This document shows positions 8,102-16,715 of a DNA stretch of 64,000 nucleotides, piece after piece. The notes under the pieces are model-generated. The model had not been told where the DNA came from and did no database searches. It saw only the letters and a list, made by a program, of their open reading frames with translations. Location of the stretch: positions 124,001 to 188,000 of the forward strand of contig NZ_JACSPU010000004.1 of the NCBI RefSeq assembly GCF_014836985.1, given 5' to 3'. The position numbers were made by a program, and so were the translations under genes. Each line of letters opens with the position of its first letter. Position 1 is the first letter of the stretch. This DNA is from Planococcus wigleyi (GTDB lineage: Bacteria; Bacillota; Bacilli; Bacillales_A; Planococcaceae).

Positions 8102-8980
8102 TTACTCACTAAAGTCTAAGTTAGTCGGCTGCGCTGGAAGTTGTTCCTCTAAAAGCATGTTTGTCGTAGGAACTTTGTCTGTCACAACTTCAAAGCGGAA
8201 GCCATCTGCCCAAACTTTTCCTTTTCCAATCAGTAAGACGCCAAAATGGATGGAAGCACTATCTTCCGGTACATCCAAAACAAGTGAGTAATGATTCCAA
8301 TCGGTCGTTCCTTGTACGGATCGATTATCCATATTATCGAACTGAACTGTATCGCCGTTGACATTATCTATCCGCAGCCAAGCTCCACACTTATCCGCAT
8401 CCTCTGTTTTTAGAAAACAGGATAGCTTCAGCCGCTTCCCTTTATATTCCTGGGCTTGGAAGCCTTGCATCATCGTAGCGAAGTGCTGTCCATCTGCATT
8501 TCCTTTTGCGTAGAGCAATCCTGACTGTGTTCCTGTATGGCACACAGTTGAATCTGAAACAAGTCCATACAATTCCGGATTAGATCCGCTTAAACTCCAT
8601 CCTTTGATTTGTTCGTGTGTATTCATGTTTTTCTCCTCCTCCGTCATTCGTACAATTTTCATCAACTTTCGGTATTTTCCCGGCGGCACGGCGTATACTT
8701 CCTTAAAAGCTCTGGTAAAAGCCTCCTGAGATTGAAAATGAAACAGAAAAGCAATCGACATTATCGTTTCATCGCTATGCAATAGAAGCATTGCCGCCAT
8801 CGACAATCGACGCAGACGGATGTATTCACCAATTGACTTGCCTGTTTCTTTCTTAAAAATGCGAGTCAAATGGAACTTTGAATACCCAATTACAGCCGGG
8901 AAGGTATTGAGCTGAATTTCTTCCGTCAAGTTCCCTTCAATATAGGAGATGGTTTTCTGTGTAACTTCACTGTACTGCAT
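8102..8980 (-). CDS. AraC family regulator with C-terminal jelly-roll-like domain
   Basis: The first 100 residues are a typical AraC/XylS double helix-turn-helix (GYSKFHLTRIFKKETGKSIGEYIRLRRL and a second helix pair ending in FTRAFKEVYAVPPGKYRK). In contrast to most AraC proteins, the DNA-binding part is N-terminal and is followed by about 150 residues with alternating beta-type segments (SGLLYAKGN, KLSCFLKTED, WNHYSLVLDVP, WADGFRFEVV) that resemble a carbohydrate-binding jelly roll. The start is the ATG at 8978-8980 with GAGGTG upstream; the open frame extends 40 codons further but without a ribosome site. The ligand is unknown. Confidence 0.8.
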   Translation of the reverse strand: MQYSEVTQKTISYIEGNLTEEIQLNTFPAVIGYSKFHLTRIFKKETGKSIGEYIRLRRLSMAAMLLLHSDETIMSIAFLFHFQSQEAFTRAFKEVYAVPPGKYRKLMKIVRMTEEEKNMNTHEQIKGWSLSGSNPELYGLVSDSTVCHTGTQSGLLYAKGNADGQHFATMMQGFQAQEYKGKRLKLSCFLKTEDADKCGAWLRIDNVNGDTVQFDNMDNRSVQGTTDWNHYSLVLDVPEDSASIHFGVLLIGKGKVWADGFRFEVVTDKVPTTNMLLEEQLPAQPTNLDFSE

Positions 8981-9207
8981 CCTGTTCACCTCAAAATTAT
9001 GATATCGGAAATAGAAAAGGAATATTTGATTATTCTTGCTAAAGTTTTTGAGCAGATCACACGATATATGACTGTATCTTAAAGAAAATAAACAGAACAT
9101 AACAATAACTTATCGGCATTCATTAACAGATTCAATTTTACTTATCTTCTTTTCAGCGATATGCTTTTATTTATACAGCCCCATTAAGCGAAGGAGTGAT
9201 GATCAAT

Positions 9208-9834
9208 ATGACAAATAAACCGATCAGTGAACAATTCAAATCCATTCCGACCACTGCAATTTCTGATGCAATGAAAGGGATGAACAATCTGGATCCATCC
9301 ATTAAACCGCTTAAGGACACCTACAAAATCAGCGGAAGAGCCCTTACCGTCAAAATGCCTATCGGAGACAATTACAGTGTTATGAAAGCGTTAGATGCAG
9401 CCGAACCTGGGGACATTATCGTCATTGATGCAAAAGGTGATTTGTCACGTGCGGTCGCAGGTGATTTTGTCATCGGCATGGCCAAGGCCCTGGGCATCGC
9501 CGGTTTTGTTGTGGATGGTGCCATTCGGGATCTGGAGGCATGCAAAGCATTGGATTTTCCGATTTTCTGTAAAGGCACCACAATTGCGGCCGGCAATAAG
9601 GCGGGCCAAGGAGAGATCAATACAGCAATTTCCTGTGGAGGCGTTTCGATTCAGCCAGGTGATATCATTGTCGGAGACTGTGATGGCGTCACCGCCATTC
9701 CATTCGCCAGTGCAGAAGATGTGTTAGCCGGCTCACTTGAAAAACTCCAGAAAGATGATCAGCGTGCCGCTTCGGTTTCAGAGGACATTGCGGCCATCAA
9801 GAAGCATTTAAAAGAGCAACTTGCAAAAGGATAA
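9208..9834 (+). CDS. RraA-like / HMG-CHA aldolase family protein
   Basis: This protein of about 208 residues belongs to the RraA/4-hydroxy-4-methyl-2-oxoglutarate aldolase fold. The conserved G-x-V-x-DGAIRDLE core is visible as GIAGFVVDGAIRDLEA, followed by GVSIQPGDIIVGDCDGV, which contains the usual metal-site Asp residues. Members are either oxaloacetate decarboxylases/aldolases or, in E. coli, the RNase E regulator RraA; in a Gram-positive host the enzyme role is more likely. The ATG at 9208 is preferred because AAGGAG lies 11 bases upstream; GTG and ATG codons at 9196 and 9199 are too close. Confidence 0.85.
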   Translation: MTNKPISEQFKSIPTTAISDAMKGMNNLDPSIKPLKDTYKISGRALTVKMPIGDNYSVMKALDAAEPGDIIVIDAKGDLSRAVAGDFVIGMAKALGIAGFVVDGAIRDLEACKALDFPIFCKGTTIAAGNKAGQGEINTAISCGGVSIQPGDIIVGDCDGVTAIPFASAEDVLAGSLEKLQKDDQRAASVSEDIAAIKKHLKEQLAKG

Positions 9835-10006
9835 TGGCTGTTTGGCGCAATTTTCATAAAAACAACGGTTTATTTCATTATGTAAATCGCCATTCTTTCA
9901 AAAACCTTTGGTATACGGGCAAAAACCATCCACTGATGGGTTAAGCGGCAGGATATAACGGGTATAGCATATCAAGACATCAATAAAGTTAAAGGAGGAA
10001 AACAGC

Positions 10007-10483
10007 ATGGATTCAACAATATGGCTGTACATAGCGCTCGGAATCTTCGTCCTGGGCCTGATTATCGCGATCGTCGGCGTCGTTATGCTGATTTCAGGAA
10101 TCAAGGAACCGATGAAAAAAATGAAAGGTTCCGCAAACAACTTGAAAGAGCGTGTGGATAAGCTTAACCTGGAAGCAACGACTTTATCGCATACTGCAAA
10201 TGAATTAAAAGAAGATGTACAAGTAAAATCTGAAAAAATCGGGGTTTTGGTAGATGCTGCTAAAGGCACCATGAATTCAGTTATTGATTTGAATGCAACC
10301 GTCCGCTCTATTACAGGAGATATTACGACTCGAGTGGATCGGGATAAACGCAATATCGCGGAAGTCAACCAATACAGCAATACGGCAATCGGTTTGGTGA
10401 ATATGATCAAAAACCGCAAGTCTCCCGAAAAAATCAATCCTACCTATTCTCCAACTTCTATGCCGGATGTAAAAGAGTATTAA
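10007..10483 (+). CDS. DUF948 domain protein, single-pass membrane
   Basis: A hydrophobic helix at residues 7-30 is followed by a long helical region with the heptad-like spacing typical of DUF948 (NLKERVDKLNLEATTLSHTANELKEDVQ). B. subtilis YtxG is of this type. The protein probably sits in the membrane with a cytoplasmic coiled coil. It has a good AAAGGAGG site and a terminator after it, so it looks monocistronic. Its cellular role is unknown. Confidence 0.8.
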   Translation: MDSTIWLYIALGIFVLGLIIAIVGVVMLISGIKEPMKKMKGSANNLKERVDKLNLEATTLSHTANELKEDVQVKSEKIGVLVDAAKGTMNSVIDLNATVRSITGDITTRVDRDKRNIAEVNQYSNTAIGLVNMIKNRKSPEKINPTYSPTSMPDVKEY

Positions 10484-10492
10484 TTAGTTAAC

Positions 10493-10536
10493 AAAAATCC
10501 ACCCTTTGTCGGATATCCGATACAGGGTGGATTTTT
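10493..10536. terminator. Bidirectional rho-independent terminator
   Basis: AAAAATCCACCCT at 10493-10505 pairs with AGGGTGGATTTTT at 10524-10536. It lies between converging genes and has T-runs suited to both strands. Confidence 0.9.
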
Positions 10537-10557
10537 TGCACGCTTAATTTTTATCTC

Positions 10558-11075
10558 CTATGCGTTGTAATAAAAAAAGGTGTGAAACAAAACGGCGGCT
10601 AGAGAAGCCACTTCCTTATTTACCGCTTCGACATGGACCACGTCAAGCTCAGAGCTAACAATTAAATTGGACATCGACACAGCCGCAATTTCTGTATCCT
10701 CGCATTTCAAACGGCCAGTTCCTGCAAAGTCTTTCTCAAAGTAATAGCTTCGGGTGTCCAAGTTAAAGGAATAAGCCACTTCTAACAATTGAACTCGGTG
10801 TCCTGCGACCCGTCCGGATTTCTGGGATTGGTGGTCAAAAATACGATAACCAAAACCGGGAAACGAACATTCGGTGCTGTAAAAGGGTTTTCCGTCCAGT
10901 TGTGTAATTATATATGTATAAGGCAAACCGGAACTCAGCAGCACATTGAAAATCCCTGCTATAAATGATGGCGCATTCGGTGCAACAAGAACAACGCTTG
11001 TCCCGATTCGTCTCTTAGCGTCATTTTTTTCGGCCGCTGAAACGTTTTGCGGACTCGATAAGTAAACTGCTGCAT
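10558..11075 (-). pseudogene. Frameshifted gene, possibly tubby/LURP-like
   Basis: Translation from the ATG at 11073-11075, which has a perfect AAGGAGG six bases upstream, gives MQQFTYRVRKTF and then PKKMTLRDESGQALFLLH before a stop. The downstream frame continues without interruption from about 10990 as APNAPSFIAGIFNVLL through to the stop at 10558. The total of 518 bases is not a multiple of three, so one base appears to be missing or two added around 10970-11000. The combined product would be about 172 residues; the DESGQALF pattern with a beta-rich remainder recalls LURP/tubby-like proteins, but this is a weak assignment. It may be a real frameshift mutation or a sequencing error. Confidence 0.6.
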
Positions 11076-11137
11076 CCCCTGCCTCCTTACATTATTTTAA
11101 TTTACTATAAAGTTTAGTCGATCAGGAGGAATTATCC

Positions 11138-11368
11138 ATGAAAAAAGGCTGGATCTCGATTGTTATAGGCTTGATTTTAGGTTTGACGCTATCCTATTTT
11201 CTCCTCAGCTATAACGGATGGACCATGATTTCAATTGGAAAAGATGGAGAAACTTTAAGTTCGGTCAATGAACTGGATTTCGATTTGATTACGAATGCAT
11301 TCGGACTTGTTTTACTTTGTATAGCTGTAGTTTATGGAACACTTTCTGTCTTCAATAAACGTTCATGA
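11138..11368 (+). CDS. Small two-helix membrane protein, unknown
   Basis: This 76-residue protein has hydrophobic segments at about residues 4-24 and 53-70, with a polar loop between and a basic end (NKRS). CAGGAGG lies just upstream of the ATG. I do not recognise it. It diverges from the frameshifted gene. Confidence 0.65.
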   Translation: MKKGWISIVIGLILGLTLSYFLLSYNGWTMISIGKDGETLSSVNELDFDLITNAFGLVLLCIAVVYGTLSVFNKRS

Positions 11369-11370
11369 TT

Positions 11371-11547
11371 TTAGTTAGACAAGTCTTTTGAATAAGCTGT
11401 GGATTTGTAGAGCACCATTGCGCTGAAGAAAAAGAAATGAATTGCAAATTTTATATCCACAATCTCCAACGTGGAATCTTCGAGAAATCCATTCACTTTT
11501 TGATCTAAGTTATTTTCGCTCCATCCAACAAATGTTTTGACTCTCAT
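11371..11547 (-). CDS. Cse60-like small protein
   Basis: A 58-residue reading frame, read directly from the minus strand, begins MRVKTFVGWSENNLDQKVN and continues with VDIKFAI, a hydrophobic stretch and AMVLYKS. This layout (V-K-x-F start, a short N-x-FL helix, V-x-DIKF strand, then ILYK end) resembles the small Cse60/DUF2758 proteins of bacilli. GGGAG lies eight bases before the ATG. If correct, it is a small soluble alpha/beta protein; Cse60 of B. subtilis is expressed in sporulation. The gene converges on the preceding membrane protein gene with only two bases between them. Confidence 0.55.
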   Translation of the reverse strand: MRVKTFVGWSENNLDQKVNGFLEDSTLEIVDIKFAIHFFFFSAMVLYKSTAYSKDLSN

Positions 11548-11627
11548 GTTAACCGCTCCCTAAATTTATAGTTGATACTAAATATACGAATGAGTAAACT
11601 GCAAGTTTCATCTATTTTTCTTTTCCC

Positions 11628-11708
11628 CTATATCCATAAAGTTGAAATCACCAAATAAGCGATCATTCCAGCGATAAAAATCAGCAGGTACTTCAATTTT
11701 CTACCCAT
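11628..11708 (-). CDS. 26-residue membrane peptide
   Basis: A very short frame on the minus strand encodes a basic start (MGRKLKY) and one hydrophobic helix (LLIFIAGMIAYLVISTLWI). It is supported by GGAGG eight bases before the ATG. Nothing is known about it. It is probably a single-pass membrane peptide and may share a transcript with the next small gene upstream. Confidence 0.45.
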   Translation of the reverse strand: MGRKLKYLLIFIAGMIAYLVISTLWI

Positions 11709-11753
11709 GCTACTCACCTCCTGGATTGTCGGTCGGATGACGAACTTTGCTGA

Positions 11754-11930
11754 TTACCTATTACGTTCTTTGCCATCTTTTAAGTTTGATAGTCCAATAA
11801 ATGGACAAATAATTGCCCCCGCTATCAAAATCCCTGTCAATATTCCATTATTTCCCCAAGACGTAATGACCGAAATCAAACACACGGCCGCAATTGCAAA
11901 AGCTCCGTATTTTTCCACAAACGCAAACAT
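11754..11930 (-). CDS. Small two-helix membrane protein, unknown
   Basis: The product of 58 residues (MFAFVEKYGAFAIAAVC onward) has two hydrophobic segments and a charged tail (KDGKERNR). The ATG at 11928-11930 has GGGAGG seven bases upstream, so the longer frame reaching 11990 is not needed. The family is not recognised. Confidence 0.6.
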   Translation of the reverse strand: MFAFVEKYGAFAIAAVCLISVITSWGNNGILTGILIAGAIICPFIGLSNLKDGKERNR

Positions 11931-12183
11931 ATGATGTCCTCCCGTCATTATTGATTCACCCAAAGCTCTTTTTCTTATGTACCAGTCCAAACTCCAACAA
12001 CCACTTCAAAATAAACAGGAATTCTCTTTCAACTGTATCATCCATTTCTTGACTTTCGAAACATATTGACTGTCTCCCTTGCCAAGTCTCTTTAACTAAT
12101 CTGTTTATGCCGTTCAACTGCAGGAGTTCAGCTATCTCATGGAGAAGTACTTATTACTACACAAATTGACAGGAGGGAATACC

Positions 12184-12645
12184 ATGACTTTAGCTTACAG
12201 AGAGATTCTTGTAGCAGTTGACGGTTCGGACGAAGCAGGACTGGCATTCAAAAAGTCGATCGGCATCGCCAAACGAAATAATGCCAATTTGAACTTAATT
12301 TACGTTGCAGATCCCCGTACTTATACACCTATCAGACTTCATGGCGTCGATACTGAACAGCAGGCTTTTAAGTATGGCAGAGAACTATTGGAGAAATACA
12401 AAGCCATCGCCTTGGACGCAGGAGTGGAAAATGTAAACAACATCGTCACTTCAGGTTCTCCTAAAAGGGTCATTGCGAGAGACTTTGCGAAACAAGTTGA
12501 AGCAGACCTGATTATATGCGGTGCATCCGGAATCAATGCCATGGAACGGTTCATGCTCGGAAGTGTTTCCCAGCACATTGTCAGAAGCAGTCCCTGCGAT
12601 GTACTGGTGGTCCGCATCCCAGACCCAGAAGATGAAGACAATTAA
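12184..12645 (+). CDS. Universal stress protein (UspA family)
   Basis: This 153-residue UspA-type protein begins with REILVAVDGSDEAGLAFKKSI and ends with the nucleotide-binding pattern GASGINAMERFMLGSVSQHIVRSSPCDVLVV, in which G-2x-G-9x-G-(S/T) is present, so ATP binding is likely. The ATG at 12184 has GGAGGG upstream; the longer frame from 12139 has no ribosome site. A closely similar paralogue lies at 24095-24547. Confidence 0.95.
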   Translation: MTLAYREILVAVDGSDEAGLAFKKSIGIAKRNNANLNLIYVADPRTYTPIRLHGVDTEQQAFKYGRELLEKYKAIALDAGVENVNNIVTSGSPKRVIARDFAKQVEADLIICGASGINAMERFMLGSVSQHIVRSSPCDVLVVRIPDPEDEDN

Positions 12646-12742
12646 AGAGTTCAATTCTCACTGTCAGTGAGCTACTGATTGCGTCTGATGTGTCGGGATT
12701 TGAATGATAGCCATTTCAATTTCTAAAACGCTTCATTTCCAG

Positions 12743-12776
12743 AAGCCTCTTTCCTCCAGTTAGGAAGAGGCTTTTT
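12743..12776 (+). terminator. Rho-independent terminator after uspA
   Basis: AAGCCTCTTTCCT pairs with AGGAAGAGGCTT with a single bulged base and is followed by a T-run. Confidence 0.85.
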
Positions 12777-13012
12777 GGTATGTCTTTGAAAATAAACTCC
12801 AGACAAGCTTCTCCTGTCAAATCCGCCCGCTCCAGACGATTGAATTTATTTCATTCTCAACTCAAATGTCAGCTAAAATTAAAGCAAATTTCCACATCTT
12901 TTGTGATTGACTTGAAATGTTCAAAAATGATTAAGCAAAAATGCTGGTTTAATGGAAATTTGCCTGTCAGCTGAGGTATATTAATAGTCGTGGACATAAG
13001 AGGAGTTTGAAA
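12777..13012. other. Leader region before ctaB
   Basis: This AT-rich stretch between the usp terminator and ctaB holds no convincing gene. A 64-codon open frame across it has no ribosome site. It probably contains the ctaB promoter (a TATATTAAT sequence at about 12978), but I find no clear -35 element. Confidence 0.4.
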
Positions 13013-13924
13013 ATGAAAATAGAACTAACTGCACCATCTCAGAAAACATTATGGGCACAAGTCGTGAAAACAGGAATTATCAAATCGAATTTGATTCCCA
13101 TGCTCGCAGGATTGATGCTCGCGTTGTATACGTACCAAGAAAGCTTTACAGAGAATATCGGCAATATCCTTTTAGCCTTAATAGGTACAGCAGCTATTAT
13201 TGCAGCAGCTGGTTCGTTCAATAATCTTTACGACCGTGACATCGATGCTGTCATGAACCGGACCAAAAACCGCCCGACGGTAACAGGATCTATAGCGATC
13301 AAAAAAGTCTTATGGGCTGCAATTCTGTTATTGGTTATCGGCTTGGCTTTATTGTATGTGGCTTCCCCACTAACCGCATTTCTCGGATTTCTCGGCGTGT
13401 TTTTCTACGTGGTGCCTTATACCATGTGGACAAAGCGCCGGACAATCTGGAACACGGAAGTGGGAAGTATTTCAGGCGCTATGCCTCCTTTGATCGGCTG
13501 GGCCGCTGTAGCACCTGATATCTGGCATCCTGCCTGCTGGGCGTTATTCCTGATTATGGTGATCTGGCAAATGCCCCATTTTTACGCAATTGCCATTCGT
13601 AAGCAAGAGGATTATACAGCAGCAAATATTCCGATGCTTCCAGTTGCGAAAGGCGCAAAGCGCACTTACCTCCAAACCAATATTTATTTAGTCTTATTGG
13701 TGCTTTCCAGCCTGCTGTTTCTGCCATTAAGCCTTGGCTTAACTTTGGTCTCTCTTGTCATGGGACTCCTTTGGCTGGGCTTGAGTCTCTTCGGCTCACA
13801 GAAATATGGCATAAAAGTTTGGGCGGATAAAATGTTTTTATTCTCTTTGGTGCATATGGTCGTTATCTATTCAACAGTGATCATTTATGCTTCCATCGGG
13901 ATGATTCTTTCCGGAATTTATTGA
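13013..13924 (+). CDS. ctaB: Protoheme IX farnesyltransferase (heme O synthase)
   Basis: CtaB transfers a farnesyl group to heme b to give heme o, the precursor of heme a for terminal oxidases. The protein has about 303 residues and the family's nine or so membrane helices. The prenyl-diphosphate motif NLYDRDIDAVMNRTKNRP (NxxxDxxxD) is intact near residue 72, and MWQMPHFYAIAIRKQEDY-type sequence, seen here as WQMPHFYAIAIRKQEDY, lies at the expected place. AGGAG is seven bases before the ATG at 13013. It stands alone, away from the usual ctaA/ctaC-G genes, but could supply heme for the ba3-type oxidase at the end of the window. Confidence 0.95.
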   Translation: MKIELTAPSQKTLWAQVVKTGIIKSNLIPMLAGLMLALYTYQESFTENIGNILLALIGTAAIIAAAGSFNNLYDRDIDAVMNRTKNRPTVTGSIAIKKVLWAAILLLVIGLALLYVASPLTAFLGFLGVFFYVVPYTMWTKRRTIWNTEVGSISGAMPPLIGWAAVAPDIWHPACWALFLIMVIWQMPHFYAIAIRKQEDYTAANIPMLPVAKGAKRTYLQTNIYLVLLVLSSLLFLPLSLGLTLVSLVMGLLWLGLSLFGSQKYGIKVWADKMFLFSLVHMVVIYSTVIIYASIGMILSGIY

Positions 13925-13955
13925 CAAACAATCCAGTAAAAAATGTTACGTGACC

Positions 13956-13992
13956 AAACAGGTAGACAGTATCGCAGCTGATCTACCTGTTT
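13956..13992 (+). terminator. Rho-independent terminator after ctaB
   Basis: AAACAGGTAGA at 13956-13966 pairs with TCTACCTGTTT at 13982-13992, followed by a T-run. Confidence 0.9.
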
Positions 13993-14201
13993 TTTTATTG
14001 CCATAAATCTCCTTCTAAATATTCTAAATTATTGTATTAAGTTTTAGAAACCCCTATCTTGCTGTTGCTTAATCTAGTAAACTTAAATTACATGGGAATT
14101 AATTACTTTTTAAGAATCTTGGAGAACTAGTCTAATAGACCCCCGCGCATAAACTATCCATACATAAAAGAAGAAAAGTTATGATTGGAAGGAGATCAAT
14201 A

Positions 14202-16625
14202 ATGATGAAATATTTGTCAAAAGAGCTGGGACAGGATATTTTAGCTTCCACTGCTCTTTTTGATTTGATTCAAGACCCCATTTTCCTGATGGCGAAAGAC
14301 GGAAATTCCTATCGTTATCTTTACGCTAATCCAGCAGCGTTGGCTATCATGCCCCCACAGAAAATTATCGGCTGTCTGATTGAAGAAGTTTTCCTTCCTG
14401 AGCAAAGTCAAGCAATAATCCGACAACACCAAGAAGTAACAGCTGCGCAAAAACCGAGAGAATTTATTGAAAAGATTCAAACAGACAATGGGTTTTTTAT
14501 CGGTGAAATAATGTTGAGTCCGGTACTAGTCAAACCTGATCAATGCCAGTATATAATGACTGTCGTGCGGGACGTCACCGAAAGAGAACAGAGAAAGGAA
14601 GCTCTGCTGAAGACTAAAAGGGAAATCGATGTCGAGAGAAAACGATTGAACTCACTGGTCGAAAACAACGGAAATGCGGTATTTGAATTTGATCAAGACA
14701 AAAATTTCATCAGCATCAACCATACAGTCACAGAAGTTACAGGGTTCTCTGAAAAAGAGCTGATTGGCCAGTCCGTTGTTTCAATGGTCGTCGATCGCTA
14801 TTTAGAGGACACGCTCTCTCATTTTGAAAAGGCGCTGACCGGAGTTTCTGTTGAATTTGAAACGGTGATCTATACAAAAAAACGGCAGAAGGCTGTCTTT
14901 CAAGTGAATACCATTCCCATCATCATTGAAAATCAAGTGAATGGAATTTATGCCATTGCCAAAGAAATTTCAGATCAGAAAAAAACAGAGCGTTTGTTGC
15001 GTGAGAATGAACAGCGGTATAAATCGCTATTCGATAATCATCCGCATGGAATTTTCACATTTGACCGGACCGGCAATCTGGAAAGCATCAATGCCGGCAC
15101 CGAAAACATCACCGGTTATTCGTTTGAGGAATTAAAGGCAAATTCATTTTTGTCGATTGTTATGCCTGAAGAAATAGAAAAAGTACGCGACTATTTTTAC
15201 AAAGCGATTAACAGCGAACAGCCGGAACGTTATGAAATGGCTTTCCATAAGAAAAATGGCGGGTTGATTGATTTGCAGGTCCTGAATATCCCCCTGATCG
15301 TAGATGGTCAAATGCTTGGAATCCACGGCATCATCACCGATATCACTGAAAAAAATTTAGCTGCTAAGGCGCTGACAAAGGCCAAAGAAGAGCTCGAAGT
15401 TTTCTGGGAAAACTCAACCGATCCCCTCTTTTATATTGATACAAAAGGAGATATCTTAAAAGTAAACCCAGCCTTTGAAGAAACATTCGGCTTTACAGAA
15501 GACGAAATGAAAACTGGAAAAGGAACAATCATCCCATCTCATATGAGATCTGATCAAGACCATATTATAGGACGGATATTGGACGGAGAAACGGTCAAGT
15601 TTCATGATACACTGCGCATCGACAAAACCGGGAAACCGTTGAATATCATTTCTTCCTATTCCCCAGTCCGAAATTCGGATAGAAAAGTCATTGGCGCGAC
15701 AATCGTCTATAAAAATGTGACCGAATTAAAAAAAGCAGAACAGGAACTACAGAAAAGCCAGGAAAAATACCGGCTGATTACAGAAAGCACTTTTGACATC
15801 ATTACATTGATCGACCTTTCCGGAAAAGTGGAATACGTATCGCCCGCCAGCGAAAAAGTGTTGGGATACTCGGATCAAATCTTTATCGGAAGCCCTTTTA
15901 CTACGAACGTTCATCCGGAGGATACTTGTAATTTAATTGAAAGTGTCGCATCCCTCATTGATAGAGGAGAATCTACCACAGTAGAAGTGAGGTGTATGCA
16001 TCGGAAGGGACATTATGTCTGGATGGAGATATCCCCCACCCCAGTCTTGTCGAATGGGGAATTAAAGCAATTCTTCACGATTGCAAGGGACATTACAGAA
16101 CGCAAGAGGCTACAGGACAAAGTAGAGAAGATGGCATTTTATGATCATTTAACCGGTATCCCCAACCGCCGGACTTTTGATGACAAATTAAAGAAAGCTA
16201 TTTTCCAAGCCGATGCCACCGGAAAAAAAGTGGCGGTACTTATGTTGGATGGCCGCAAGTTTAAACAAATCAATGACCGGTTCGGACACGACGCAGGAGA
16301 CGCAGTCATCAGGGAAATGGCGATGCGGCTAGAGTCCAGCATCCGATCTAGCGACACGGTTGCCCGTTTGGGCGGTGACGAAATGGGGATTGTTTTACCG
16401 GGACTTGATTCAGTCGAAGTGGCCGAACAAACAGCAAAGCGAATACTGAAATCACTCGAATCTCCCCTGCTCTTTAACGGTTGTGAAATTAAAATTGGAG
16501 CCGAAATCGGCATTTCGTTATACCCCGACAACGCTGATAATGAAAAATCATTGGTTAAATACGCAGATATGGCTCTTTACGAGGCGAAAACATCAGACCA
16601 CGATCATTATCGGATTTACAATTAA
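14202..16625 (+). CDS. Multi-PAS GGDEF-domain protein (putative diguanylate cyclase)
   Basis: This cytosolic signalling protein of about 807 residues has five consecutive PAS domains (roughly residues 12-130, 140-260, 265-385, 390-510 and 515-640), each with PAC-type ends such as VRDVTEREQRK and ARDITERKRLQDK, and a C-terminal GGDEF domain. The GGDEF core reads RLGGDEMG, and the inhibitory RxxD site (RSSD, five residues before) is present. However, the first metal-site motif reads LDGRKFKQIND in place of the usual DxDxFKxIND, so one of its two Asp is Arg. Activity may be changed or lost. There are no membrane helices, so the PAS domains probably sense an internal ligand or redox state. The start at 14202 follows AAGGAG by seven bases. 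Confidence 0.85.
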   Translation: MMKYLSKELGQDILASTALFDLIQDPIFLMAKDGNSYRYLYANPAALAIMPPQKIIGCLIEEVFLPEQSQAIIRQHQEVTAAQKPREFIEKIQTDNGFFIGEIMLSPVLVKPDQCQYIMTVVRDVTEREQRKEALLKTKREIDVERKRLNSLVENNGNAVFEFDQDKNFISINHTVTEVTGFSEKELIGQSVVSMVVDRYLEDTLSHFEKALTGVSVEFETVIYTKKRQKAVFQVNTIPIIIENQVNGIYAIAKEISDQKKTERLLRENEQRYKSLFDNHPHGIFTFDRTGNLESINAGTENITGYSFEELKANSFLSIVMPEEIEKVRDYFYKAINSEQPERYEMAFHKKNGGLIDLQVLNIPLIVDGQMLGIHGIITDITEKNLAAKALTKAKEELEVFWENSTDPLFYIDTKGDILKVNPAFEETFGFTEDEMKTGKGTIIPSHMRSDQDHIIGRILDGETVKFHDTLRIDKTGKPLNIISSYSPVRNSDRKVIGATIVYKNVTELKKAEQELQKSQEKYRLITESTFDIITLIDLSGKVEYVSPASEKVLGYSDQIFIGSPFTTNVHPEDTCNLIESVASLIDRGESTTVEVRCMHRKGHYVWMEISPTPVLSNGELKQFFTIARDITERKRLQDKVEKMAFYDHLTGIPNRRTFDDKLKKAIFQADATGKKVAVLMLDGRKFKQINDRFGHDAGDAVIREMAMRLESSIRSSDTVARLGGDEMGIVLPGLDSVEVAEQTAKRILKSLESPLLFNGCEIKIGAEIGISLYPDNADNEKSLVKYADMALYEAKTSDHDHYRIYN

Positions 16626-16654
16626 AAACCAGGCAGCTTAACTGAGAGCAGAAC

Positions 16655-16702
16655 GAAAGAAGGAGAAAAACCATGCGTTGGCATCGTTTTTCTCCTTCTT
16701 TC
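16655..16702. terminator. Bidirectional rho-independent terminator
   Basis: A perfect 17-bp stem, GAAAGAAGGAGAAAAAC at 16655-16671 with its complement at 16686-16702, lies between converging genes. Confidence 0.9.
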
Positions 16703-16715
16703 ATTTAAATTTCGT

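Noticed and set aside
7938-8291. Plus-strand open frame of 117 codons
   Set aside because: It overlaps the AraC gene and its terminator, has no ribosome site and no recognisable motif.
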